Source: Pseudoalteromonas rubra | GTDB taxonomy: Bacteria; Pseudomonadota; Gammaproteobacteria; Enterobacterales; Alteromonadaceae | Direction: 5' to 3' | NCBI RefSeq assembly: GCF_000238295.3 | Contig: NZ_AHCD03000030.1 | Coordinates: 1 to 64,000, forward strand | Length of the DNA: 64,000 nucleotides | Shown: in pieces, positions 33,980 through 42,107 of the stretch | Position numbering within the stretch: the stretch's first letter is position 1 | Layout: every line of letters begins with the position of its first letter | Notes under the pieces: generated by a model | Databases searched by the model: none | Told to the model about the DNA's origin: nothing | What the model saw: only the letters and a program-made list of their open reading frames with translations | Program-made: the position numbers and the translations under genes

Positions 33980-34482
33980 TGCCAACGTACCTGTTCAATA
34001 ATACCTGCCTGTTCGCCAATCAGTGTTTTCACAACCCGGTTCTGTTTATCCAGCATAATCAAACGTGGGATCCCCTTATTGGCATACTGACTATAAATGG
34101 CTCTGTCGGGGTCGGCTATCAGGTTAAAGTCGATACCAAAGGAGGTGCGGAAGGCTTTTAAGGTGTCGGCATCTTCTTCGCGGCCTATGGCGATAATTTG
34201 TACTTGCAGATCGGCCAGCAGTTGAGACGCTTTTAACTCGTTCAGCGTGCGCTGAGAGTCAGAGCACCAGCTGGCAAACAGGATGATCAGCTTGTTGCCC
34301 TGAGCCAGCTGAACCGGCTCTCCATCTATGTTGATGAGCTGTGTGTGCCTGAAAGTGTCGCCGGGGTTGATATAGGTTTCATAGCCCTTTGGATGAGCCT
34401 CTGGCAATGGGGTGGCATTACAGGCACTCAGTTGACTGCCCAGTGCGGTTATGAAAGCGGCAATAGCGAGACGTTTTATCAT
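33976..34482 (-). CDS. Thioredoxin-fold lipoprotein with CxxS site
   Basis: The 168-residue protein has a lipoprotein signal with lipobox LSAC (Cys21) and a TlpA/AhpC-like domain (LIILFASWCSDSQRTLNELK, IAIGREEDADTLKAF, GIPRLIMLDKQNRVV). The active site is C73-S-D-S76, one cysteine instead of the usual CxxC. This excludes ordinary disulfide transfer and suggests a monothiol or peroxiredoxin-like role. It overlaps the DUF2721 gene by 4 bp. Confidence 0.82.
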   Translation of the reverse strand: MIKRLAIAAFITALGSQLSACNATPLPEAHPKGYETYINPGDTFRHTQLINIDGEPVQLAQGNKLIILFASWCSDSQRTLNELKASQLLADLQVQIIAIGREEDADTLKAFRTSFGIDFNLIADPDRAIYSQYANKGIPRLIMLDKQNRVVKTLIGEQAGIIEQVRWQ

Positions 34483-34610
34483 TATTATGGTCCTTGCGGT
34501 ACAATACCTTCATTAATGCGTATTTTTAAGGTGAGCGCAAGCTTCAGTGGTGTCTGGATCGCTACGCTGAGACAGGATGTCACGGTATCCCGGCTCCGAG
34601 TATTATAGTT

Positions 34611-35036
34611 ATGTTGTATCTCTCTTTGTTTTTTTCGGCCCTGATCTCTGCCACCTTGTTGCCTGCTTCTTCAGAGTTGTTGCTGTCCGGGTTGGTGGTA
34701 AAGCAGCAAGGGGAGCTGTTTTTGCTATGGCTCAGCGCAACCGTCGGCAATGTGCTCGGCAGTGTGATTAATTATTACCTGGGTACTATTATCAGTCGGG
34801 TGGAAGACAAGCGCTGGTTTCCTGTTTCTAAGCAGGCTATGGGTAAGGCACAGCGTCAATTCGAAAAGTATGGGGTATACAGTCTGGTGTTTGCCTGGTT
34901 GCCCGTGGTGGGTGATCCCCTGACGCTGGTTGCCGGCGTATTTAGAACCCGGTTCAGTCTCTTTTTATTACTGGTCGCGGTAGGTAAGGGGTTGCGTTAC
35001 GCGGTTGTGATAGGGCTGGCAGCCGGCTTTATGTAA
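34611..35036 (+). CDS. yqaA: YqaA-type membrane protein (DedA/SNARE-associated)
   Basis: The 141-residue protein has four or so hydrophobic segments and the typical phrases SALISATLLPASSELLL, SVINYYLGT and WLPVVGDPLTLVAGVFR. The YqaA family is related to DedA inner-membrane proteins linked to lipid or drug handling. The ribosome site before ATG 34611 is weak. Confidence 0.85.
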   Translation: MLYLSLFFSALISATLLPASSELLLSGLVVKQQGELFLLWLSATVGNVLGSVINYYLGTIISRVEDKRWFPVSKQAMGKAQRQFEKYGVYSLVFAWLPVVGDPLTLVAGVFRTRFSLFLLLVAVGKGLRYAVVIGLAAGFM

Positions 35037-35054
35037 GTGGCTGCCAGTGTATGA

Positions 35055-35420
35055 TCACATTGGTTTACGCCATTCGAGCGTCAGTGACACGGAATCCGCA
35101 AAGCGCAGCGCATGTGGCTTATCGACCTTCACTTTCGCATAGCTGACATCAGGGTGTTGGTGGCACTCTGTCAGGATGTCTGCAACCAGTTTTTCTAATA
35201 ACAGGAAGTGGCCTTCTTCGACTTTGGCGATCACCGCTTTGGTAATGGTTTTGTAGTTCAGTGCATGGCCAACTTCATCGTGAAACAAGCACTCCGCATC
35301 GGCCGGATAATGGATCTCGATGTTGATCACAACATCTTGCTTTTTCTCTCTTTCTTCCTGGTTGAATCCGATGAAGGTGCGCAACCTTAGGTTGGTAATA
35401 TTGATGATCGCCGTGTGCAT
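35055..35420 (-). CDS. folX: Dihydroneopterin triphosphate 2'-epimerase
   Basis: The 121-residue enzyme is of the FolB/FolX fold, with LRTFIGFNQEEREKKQDV, ALNYKTITKAV and HALRFADSVSLTLEW. FolX makes dihydromonapterin triphosphate. It is 9 bp downstream of folE and close to folM, which together form the route to tetrahydromonapterin. That context favours FolX over FolB. AAGGA lies 6 bases before the ATG. Confidence 0.88.
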   Translation of the reverse strand: MHTAIINITNLRLRTFIGFNQEEREKKQDVVINIEIHYPADAECLFHDEVGHALNYKTITKAVIAKVEEGHFLLLEKLVADILTECHQHPDVSYAKVKVDKPHALRFADSVSLTLEWRKPM

Positions 35421-35429
35421 AAGCGGTCC

Positions 35430-35984
35430 TTAGCGTTTTAGTAGTTGTAAGAATTCATTACGTGTTTTGGCATCTTCACGGAAGTTACCCAGCATCACTG
35501 AGGTACGCATCTGCGAGTTTTGCTTTTCAACACCACGCATCATCATACACATGTGTTTCGCTTCAATAACCACACCAACACCACGGGCACCGGTCACTTC
35601 TTCCACGGCTTTGGCGATTTGATGCGTGAGCTGCTCCTGGATCTGAAAGCGACGAGCGTACATGTCTACGATACGTGCAAACTTAGATAAGCCTAACACC
35701 TTGCCATTAGGAATGTAAGCGATGTGCGCGCGGCCAACGAAGGGCAGCAGGTGATGTTCACACATAGAATAAAGCTCGATATCCTGGACCAGAACCATGT
35801 CATCGGCATCAGAGCTGAATACGGCGTTGTTGGTCACATCACTGAGCTCCTGACGGTAGCCCTGAGTGAGGTATTCCATGGCCTTGGCAGCACGTTTAGG
35901 GGTATCAAGCAGCCCTTCACGGTCTTTGTCTTCGCCTACGGCGGTGATGATCTGTTGGAAACTGCTTTTTAATTCGTCATGCAT
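35430..35984 (-). CDS. folE: GTP cyclohydrolase I
   Basis: The 184-residue enzyme has the zinc and catalytic motifs SMCEHHLLPFVGRAHIAYIP, GLSKFARIVDMYARRFQIQEQL and AKHMCMMMRGV. It converts GTP to 7,8-dihydroneopterin triphosphate. ATG 35984 gives the usual N-terminus; a GTG at 35996 is also in frame. It sits between folM and folX. Confidence 0.93.
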   Translation of the reverse strand: MHDELKSSFQQIITAVGEDKDREGLLDTPKRAAKAMEYLTQGYRQELSDVTNNAVFSSDADDMVLVQDIELYSMCEHHLLPFVGRAHIAYIPNGKVLGLSKFARIVDMYARRFQIQEQLTHQIAKAVEEVTGARGVGVVIEAKHMCMMMRGVEKQNSQMRTSVMLGNFREDAKTRNEFLQLLKR

Positions 35985-36019
35985 AATAAAACTCACTGTA
36001 GTTAATTCGCTCAGGCCTG

Positions 36020-36733
36020 CTATTTCAGGTGGCGGCCTCCGTCCACGGCCAAAGTCCGGCCGGTGATGTAATTACTTTTACGCAGCAACTCTACGGCGTC
36101 GATCACTTCGCGGCAGCCAGGTTCAATGCCCATAATGGATTTCTTCAGGGTCTTCTCTTTGTACTCTTCGCTGTCATCGTCATTAAAAATGATCAGTGAG
36201 GGGGCGACGGAGTTCACTTTGATGTGTGGTGCATACTTGGCGGCGAAAGAGCGACTGAGGTTATCCAAAGCAGCTTTGCTCGCAGCATAGGCGATGTGTT
36301 TCGGGCTGCCTTTTTCAACCACATAATCGGTGATGTGAATGATGTCGGCCGTACCTGAGTAGTTTTGCAGCAAAGGTGCGAGGCCCAGGTTGAGCAGATA
36401 CGGCACTTTGGCATGGATATGCATCATGGCATCAAATAAAGCACTGTGATCTGGATTCTGCGCTTCACAATCCCAGCTTGAGGCATTGTGTATCACCGCC
36501 CGCAATGTATCGGTATGCTGCTGAACTTGGGTAATCAGTGATGCGATTGCGTCTGCCTGATCGAAGTCCACCTGGATACAGATCACGCCTTGTTCAGTCA
36601 GGGTATCTATGATCGGACGTTGTGTGCGATAGGTCATGATCACCGGAATGTCTTCAGCGATAAAGTGCTGAACCATCGCCAGACCAATACGCTGTGCGGC
36701 TCCGGTGATTAAAATGGGCGCTGTCATTGGCAT
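36020..36733 (-). CDS. folM: Dihydromonapterin reductase
   Basis: The 237-residue short-chain dehydrogenase has PILITGAAQRIGLAM for NADPH, and YAASKAALDNLSRSFAAKY with the catalytic Tyr and Lys. The phrases AVIHNASSWD and ITGRTLAVDGGRHL match FolM. It reduces dihydromonapterin (and weakly dihydrofolate). AAGGA lies 3 bases before the first ATG and 9 before a second at 36727, so the start is uncertain by two codons. Confidence 0.88.
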   Translation of the reverse strand: MPMTAPILITGAAQRIGLAMVQHFIAEDIPVIMTYRTQRPIIDTLTEQGVICIQVDFDQADAIASLITQVQQHTDTLRAVIHNASSWDCEAQNPDHSALFDAMMHIHAKVPYLLNLGLAPLLQNYSGTADIIHITDYVVEKGSPKHIAYAASKAALDNLSRSFAAKYAPHIKVNSVAPSLIIFNDDDSEEYKEKTLKKSIMGIEPGCREVIDAVELLRKSNYITGRTLAVDGGRHLK

Positions 36734-36854
36734 GTATCCTTCTTTGCAGAGTTAACGGGTGGCGGGTGATCCCGCGACTGTACCCGCAGTGTGCGTCTGG
36801 CCTTGTACGTGATTAAACGCAGGCCAGATCACTAAGACTATCTATGTCCGGGTA

Positions 36855-37691
36855 TTACTCATCGTCGTAAATGGTGGGGATAGGCTTACGCTTGTGCTGA
36901 GTTTTTTGATAAATATCAACCAGTAGTTGCTCGACATCCAGGCTAATGGGTTTACCTTCCAGGAAGTCATCAATATCGTCATAGCTCAGACCTAAGGCTT
37001 CTTCGTCAGCAAGACCCGGACGGTCGCACTCCAAATCTGCGGTGGGGGTTTTGTGTACCAATGACTGTGGTGCTCCCAGGTGATCGGCCAATGCTCTTAC
37101 CTGGCGCTTAGACAGGCCAAACAGCGGCGCAAGGTCACAGGCACCATCACCAAATTTGGTATAGAAACCAGTGATATTCTCAGCGCTGTGGTCAGTACCG
37201 ACCACCAGGCCGCGGGTCAGACCGGCGATTTCATACTGGGCAACCATGCGTTGTCTGGCTTTCACATTGCCTTTCACAAAGTCGACCAGGGCTGCGCTCG
37301 GCAGCTCAGTTTCAGAGCCTTGCATTGCCTGAAGCGCCTGATCGTGCATGGCGTCGGCTGCGGCTTTTATATTAACCGTTAAGCGCTTAGTGGGTTGAAT
37401 GAAGGAGAGAGCCTGTTGGGCTTCATCTTCGTCAGCCTGGGTGCCATACGGCAAGCGCATGGCAATAAATTGATAGCCCTGGCGGCCTTTTTCAGCATTC
37501 AGTTCGTCAATGGCCAGCTGGCACAAACGGCCGCAGGTAGAAGAATCAACGCCACCACTGATCCCCAGTACCAGGCTGTGACAATGGGCTGAGATCAGCG
37601 TTTGTTTAATAAACTGAACACGTCGGGCGACTTCCGCCGCAACATCAATGGTTGGCTGAACTTTCATTTCAGCAATGATAGCTTCACGCAT
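36855..37691 (-). CDS. nadE: Ammonia-dependent NAD synthetase
   Basis: The 278-residue enzyme has the PP-loop SGGVDSSTCGRL (about 47-58), VGTDHSAENITGFYTKFGDGACDLAP and PTADLE. It has no glutaminase domain, so it uses ammonia. It makes the last step of NAD formation. GAGGGA precedes the ATG. It stands alone between two non-coding gaps of about 120 bp. Confidence 0.93.
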   Translation of the reverse strand: MREAIIAEMKVQPTIDVAAEVARRVQFIKQTLISAHCHSLVLGISGGVDSSTCGRLCQLAIDELNAEKGRQGYQFIAMRLPYGTQADEDEAQQALSFIQPTKRLTVNIKAAADAMHDQALQAMQGSETELPSAALVDFVKGNVKARQRMVAQYEIAGLTRGLVVGTDHSAENITGFYTKFGDGACDLAPLFGLSKRQVRALADHLGAPQSLVHKTPTADLECDRPGLADEEALGLSYDDIDDFLEGKPISLDVEQLLVDIYQKTQHKRKPIPTIYDDE

Positions 37692-37805
37692 GGGATTTCC
37701 CTCTGGCCAACGTTTAATTACCTGGCTGGCCTAAATATGATTGATTGCCCTAAGTTTACTTGAAATTGTTACCAATTAGATCTGTTTCTTACTGTGATCG
37801 CCCGG

Positions 37806-38423
37806 TTACAGGCCAAGATGTTGCTTGATGGCCTGAAGTTCCTGTTTAAGCTGATCGATTTCCTCTAGCAGTTCGTCCAGATTTACAGCGGGTTCAGCAG
37901 TGCTGGTCTCGGCCTGTTCCTGATCTGCTGTATCGTCGAATAAGTGCTGATAACGTGCTTCTCGTTTGCCAGGTTCTCTGGCCAGGCGGGTGGCGAGTTC
38001 TTGTTGTATGAGTTCATTCAGTGCGCTCTCGACTTCAGCGACGGTGCCAAATTCGGCTAGCCGGCCGCTGCGGGTACGCAGTTCGCCTGGTGTCTGTGGT
38101 CCGCGTAATAGCAGCAGACAGACAATGGCGCGTTGTTGCTCTGTGAGCTTCAGACTGCCAAACTCACTGTTACAAAAGCGATGTTTGTACTTACTTACTC
38201 GACCTGATAAGCCCTCATCACACACGACAATACGTTTTTGTTCGAGTTGTGTCAGGGTGTCCAGCACGTCGGATTCGGACAAAGCCATGACCGGCTCGCG
38301 ATTAGATTTTTGGTTGCAGGCATTGGTCAGCGCGTTGAGTGATAAAGGGTACTGATCGGGGGTGGTGGTTTGCTTTTCCAGCAGACAGCCGATGATCCGT
38401 TGTTCAATCTTGGATAAGTTCAT
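37806..38423 (-). CDS. yceH: YceH (DUF480) protein
   Basis: The 205-residue protein has two winged-helix-like units: EQRIIGCLLEKQTTTPDQYPLSLNALTNACNQKSNR at the start and QRAIVCLLLLRGPQTPGELRTR around 90-115. A C-terminal coiled coil (about 170-205) follows. This is the DUF480 pattern; role unknown, possibly DNA binding. Confidence 0.9.
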   Translation of the reverse strand: MNLSKIEQRIIGCLLEKQTTTPDQYPLSLNALTNACNQKSNREPVMALSESDVLDTLTQLEQKRIVVCDEGLSGRVSKYKHRFCNSEFGSLKLTEQQRAIVCLLLLRGPQTPGELRTRSGRLAEFGTVAEVESALNELIQQELATRLAREPGKREARYQHLFDDTADQEQAETSTAEPAVNLDELLEEIDQLKQELQAIKQHLGL

Positions 38424-38542
38424 CTCTATTCCCTATATGAAGTGCTGTGATACTTTTGCAGCAGATCAGGTTGATTTTCATGACTTTACTCTATGCGATT
38501 TGCGCGACCTTGCATAGTGGCCTCAGGTGAATAGCGGGAAAT

Positions 38543-41500
38543 TCAATGTGTGACTCGACATGCCTTGGTTTCATCTACCCAACGTTGCAGCATTTTGCTC
38601 AGCGCGGCAAAGTTGATTGGTTTGCTCAGGTAGGCATCCATACCGGCAGCCAGACATTTTTCTTCATCCCCTTCCATTGCATTGGCTGTGAGGGCAATGA
38701 TGGGCGTTTGCTGGTGTTGTTCTCCTGCAACGCCGGCACGGATCTCTTTGGTCGCTGTGTAGCCATCCATTTCAGGCATCTGGCAATCCATTAAAATAAT
38801 CGCATAGGCTTCTTCGCGTACTTTAAGGTGTTTAATGGCGGCGAGGCCATTGTGTGCGCAGGTGACATGTGCGCCTAATTTCTCAAGCAGTGTGGTTGCC
38901 ACAGTTTGATTTATCTTATTGTCTTCTACCAGCAGAATATCCACATCCAGACAAACCTCTTCTGTGGTATTTGCTGCCAGTGGTTCTTTGCGTTTAACCA
39001 GGGACAATGCATTGGCAGGAGTGAGTGGGCAAAGTAGTAAGTTGTTCGCTGAGAACTGCGGCCAGGCCTGGGTTTCCTGCATGGTATGGCACAACAGGGC
39101 GTAGCTGAGCTGCTTTGCTTTAATGTGTTTCAGCAGACTTTTGAGATCCGGTTCGGGTGTCGTACTCAGTACCTCTGTGGCAATGATCAAAGCGGGTTTG
39201 TGTGACGTATGTGCATCGTATGTTTGAAGCATCTGCGCAACGCTTTCAAAATGCTCTGTGGGGATATGCCAGGCATCCAGCATATGCCGTGCAGCCAGAT
39301 CGGACGGAGAGTGTGCATCTATCACATACAGGCTGTCATTGTTGGTATCGAGCGTCCGAATCGGCTGGGGATCTTCGAGCGCAACGTAAAAGGTGAACGT
39401 GCTACCTATATTCGGCTTACTGTAGGCATTGAGTGCCCCGCCCATTAACTCGCACAATTGTCTGGCAATGGTCAGGCCAAGCCCGGTCCCCCCAAACTTA
39501 CGGGTGGTAGAAGGGTCGGCCTGGGTGAAGGAGTCAAAAATTTTACTGAGCTGTTGTTTGCTGATCCCGATCCCTGTGTCTTCAACACTGCACCACAGGC
39601 GAGACTGCTCACTGGTCCGCTCCGTATAACAGGTCAGAGTGACTTTACCCCCTTCAGTGAACTTGACTGCATTGCTGATCAGATTATTGAGGATCTGCTT
39701 GAGCCGGTGGGGATCTGTTTTGGCATATTGATATTGCATGTTTCGGCTATCAATGAACAACTCGGTCTGCTGGTCGTTTGCGCGAGGTGCAAAGGCAGCA
39801 AAACAGTCGCTGATTATCTGGATCAGGTCACATTCAATTTGTTCAATATTGAGCTTGCCAGCTTCAATTTTAGAGAAATCCAGTATGTCGTTAATAATGG
39901 TGAGCAGAGATTCCGCTGAGCTTTGCGCCAGCGCCAGGTTACGTTGCTGTGTGTCGGTAAGCTGCGAATTGCCCAGGATCTCGAGCATGCCAATGATGCC
40001 ATTCATAGGCGTGCGAATTTCATGACTCATACTGGCCAGAAAGTCGGCTTTGATTTTAGCGGATTGCTCTGCCAGCTCTTTTTCAATGATCGCTTTGCGC
40101 TTAGCCTGCTGCTGTTGCTGGCCACTGAACAGGCTGGCTAACATCGCGGCGATGGCCTGAATAAAGCGCCGATCACTGTCAGTCCAGTCGGGGTAAGGGT
40201 CGCCGTATTCAGTGCACAAAATACCACAGACCGCACCGCGATGAAGAATTGGTATAATCAGCATCGCTTCGACTTCGAATGGCTCAAGGTATTGATCAGC
40301 CAGAGGCCGGGTTATCGGGTGTTTAGTGGCTGTGCTTGCTTCTATGAGCTGCTTGCTGAGTACTGCCGAAAACAAGCCGGGCAGTGTCGCCTTGCGCCAG
40401 GGCGGGAAATGTTGCAGGCTGTCTCGTCGGGTATTGCTGAAGCACGTGGGGTAAAGTTGGGCGTGATCTTCGCTAAGTAGCCAGATACTGGCACGTGATG
40501 CGCGGGCTGCCTGACAGACTGCATCGGTGCACAGCTCCTGTGCACGTTCTGTGTGATTGTTGAGAATGGCTTCATGTGTACTGAGTTGTGCCAGCAATTC
40601 ATTATTTCTGGCCACTTTTTCATGTTCTATCGCCATCAGTTTACGGTCATTGATGTTTTGTACCGAACCAAACACTTGTAATGTCCAGCCATTTTCTTGT
40701 TTTGCTTGCGCTTTAATGAGTACCCAGCATTCCAGCCCTTTTTGTGGCTGAACAATGAATTCATCCTCAAAAGGCCTGCCATGTTTGATTGCCTGGTTCA
40801 TGTAATCCTGAAACTTTTTGCGATGTGGGCCCTCTTTAAAGAACTCGGTGCTGCTCATCCAGGTTGGCTGATAATAGGGTGAGATGGCAAAAATCTGACG
40901 TGTGACTTCTGACAAGGTGATTTGATGACTTGCCAGATCAACGGACCAGGCACCGACCTGGGCCAGAGAGCCCATGTTGGTCAGTGCACTGGTTTTGCTT
41001 TTTAGCTCGGAGAGTAAGCGTGTGTAAAACGAAAATGCGAACAAAAAGAACAACACTATGGTCAACAGTGCCAGGCGAAATGGCCACAACGCGGCGGAAG
41101 AGGCCTTCCAGCCGTAACGCGGAGCGGCGTATAGCACCCAGCTGCCCGATGGGACATGGATCGTGAAAGCGAGGGGGTTATGCTCTTGTATCGTGGGTGA
41201 CCCATAGAAATATTCACCACTGTCCCCCAGGCCATTTCGGCCCTGAATGGCAATCAGGTAATCACTCTCGAGGTTATTCAGCGACACTTGTTCGTACAGT
41301 TTGGGCATATCAATCACTACCGACAATAGCCCCCAAAATGTGTCATTATCAACATAGACCGGGATGCGGGCGATCAGCGCCATCCCACCCTGTACCAGCT
41401 CAAGCGGGCCGGTCAGTACAATGGTACGGGAATCTCTGGCCTTGATGGCGTCTTTTTTTTGTTGTGGGTGAGTGAGGTAGTTGAGCCCTATCGCTTTTTT

Positions 41501-41869
41501 ATTCTCTTCAAGCGGGTAGATCATTTGTAGCACCATATCCGGTGCGGCACCGACATTACGGAGCACTTTACTGGTCTCAAAGAGCGGCGCTGCAAAGCGT
41601 TCAAACTGCTTTTGGTCGAGGCTTGTCTGCGGCGCCAGTGCAATGGCCAACCCCCGTACCAGCTGAATATTCGCAGCCAGTGTGCCTTCTAACTGGGTGC
41701 GGTAGACATTGAGTTCTTCAAATGTGCGGTTTTTTTCGACTTCGATCAGGCGACGTTCGTTCACTCCGTCTATGTACCAGCCAGCTGCCAGGATCACCAA
41801 TAGTAATCCACCCACCATAAAACGGGTTAAAAAAGCTTTCCTTGACGACAGCACGTGTATGGTCTGCAT
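38543..41869 (-). CDS. Hybrid sensor histidine kinase (CHASE-PAS-GAF-HisKA-HATPase-REC)
   Basis: This 1108-residue membrane kinase has a first helix (about 15-30), then a periplasmic CHASE-type sensor (RGLAIALAPQTSLDQKQFERFA). A second helix lies near 265-285, followed by a PAS domain (about 295-410) and a GAF domain (about 440-590). The HisKA box SMSHEIRTPMNG has phospho-acceptor His616. An ATPase with VEDTGIGIS and FGGTGLGL follows, then a degenerate receiver-like segment (about 840-950) and a true receiver with LMDCQMPEMDG (Asp1028). No partner response regulator lies next to it, so output goes through phosphotransfer elsewhere or via unlinked genes. Confidence 0.9.
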   Translation of the reverse strand: MQTIHVLSSRKAFLTRFMVGGLLLVILAAGWYIDGVNERRLIEVEKNRTFEELNVYRTQLEGTLAANIQLVRGLAIALAPQTSLDQKQFERFAAPLFETSKVLRNVGAAPDMVLQMIYPLEENKKAIGLNYLTHPQQKKDAIKARDSRTIVLTGPLELVQGGMALIARIPVYVDNDTFWGLLSVVIDMPKLYEQVSLNNLESDYLIAIQGRNGLGDSGEYFYGSPTIQEHNPLAFTIHVPSGSWVLYAAPRYGWKASSAALWPFRLALLTIVLFFLFAFSFYTRLLSELKSKTSALTNMGSLAQVGAWSVDLASHQITLSEVTRQIFAISPYYQPTWMSSTEFFKEGPHRKKFQDYMNQAIKHGRPFEDEFIVQPQKGLECWVLIKAQAKQENGWTLQVFGSVQNINDRKLMAIEHEKVARNNELLAQLSTHEAILNNHTERAQELCTDAVCQAARASRASIWLLSEDHAQLYPTCFSNTRRDSLQHFPPWRKATLPGLFSAVLSKQLIEASTATKHPITRPLADQYLEPFEVEAMLIIPILHRGAVCGILCTEYGDPYPDWTDSDRRFIQAIAAMLASLFSGQQQQQAKRKAIIEKELAEQSAKIKADFLASMSHEIRTPMNGIIGMLEILGNSQLTDTQQRNLALAQSSAESLLTIINDILDFSKIEAGKLNIEQIECDLIQIISDCFAAFAPRANDQQTELFIDSRNMQYQYAKTDPHRLKQILNNLISNAVKFTEGGKVTLTCYTERTSEQSRLWCSVEDTGIGISKQQLSKIFDSFTQADPSTTRKFGGTGLGLTIARQLCELMGGALNAYSKPNIGSTFTFYVALEDPQPIRTLDTNNDSLYVIDAHSPSDLAARHMLDAWHIPTEHFESVAQMLQTYDAHTSHKPALIIATEVLSTTPEPDLKSLLKHIKAKQLSYALLCHTMQETQAWPQFSANNLLLCPLTPANALSLVKRKEPLAANTTEEVCLDVDILLVEDNKINQTVATTLLEKLGAHVTCAHNGLAAIKHLKVREEAYAIILMDCQMPEMDGYTATKEIRAGVAGEQHQQTPIIALTANAMEGDEEKCLAAGMDAYLSKPINFAALSKMLQRWVDETKACRVTH

Positions 41870-42107
41870 GTGAACGTGAAAAAGTATCCTTGAATCATTT
41901 AACTATAGTTGTCTGTGTGAAAACTCGCCAAGACTCAGACGAATTTATGATGGAAAAACCTTCGGCATGCTAATCAGTGGTGCGCATCTGGCGGAGTTCT
42001 TTGTTGGTAAGGTAGCGCTGGATTAGATGTCACTGACATGTAATGCAATCAATCTTAATTAACGCTAAGCTGGCTAAGGTCATTAATCAATCAAGTGAGG
42101 GAAAAAT

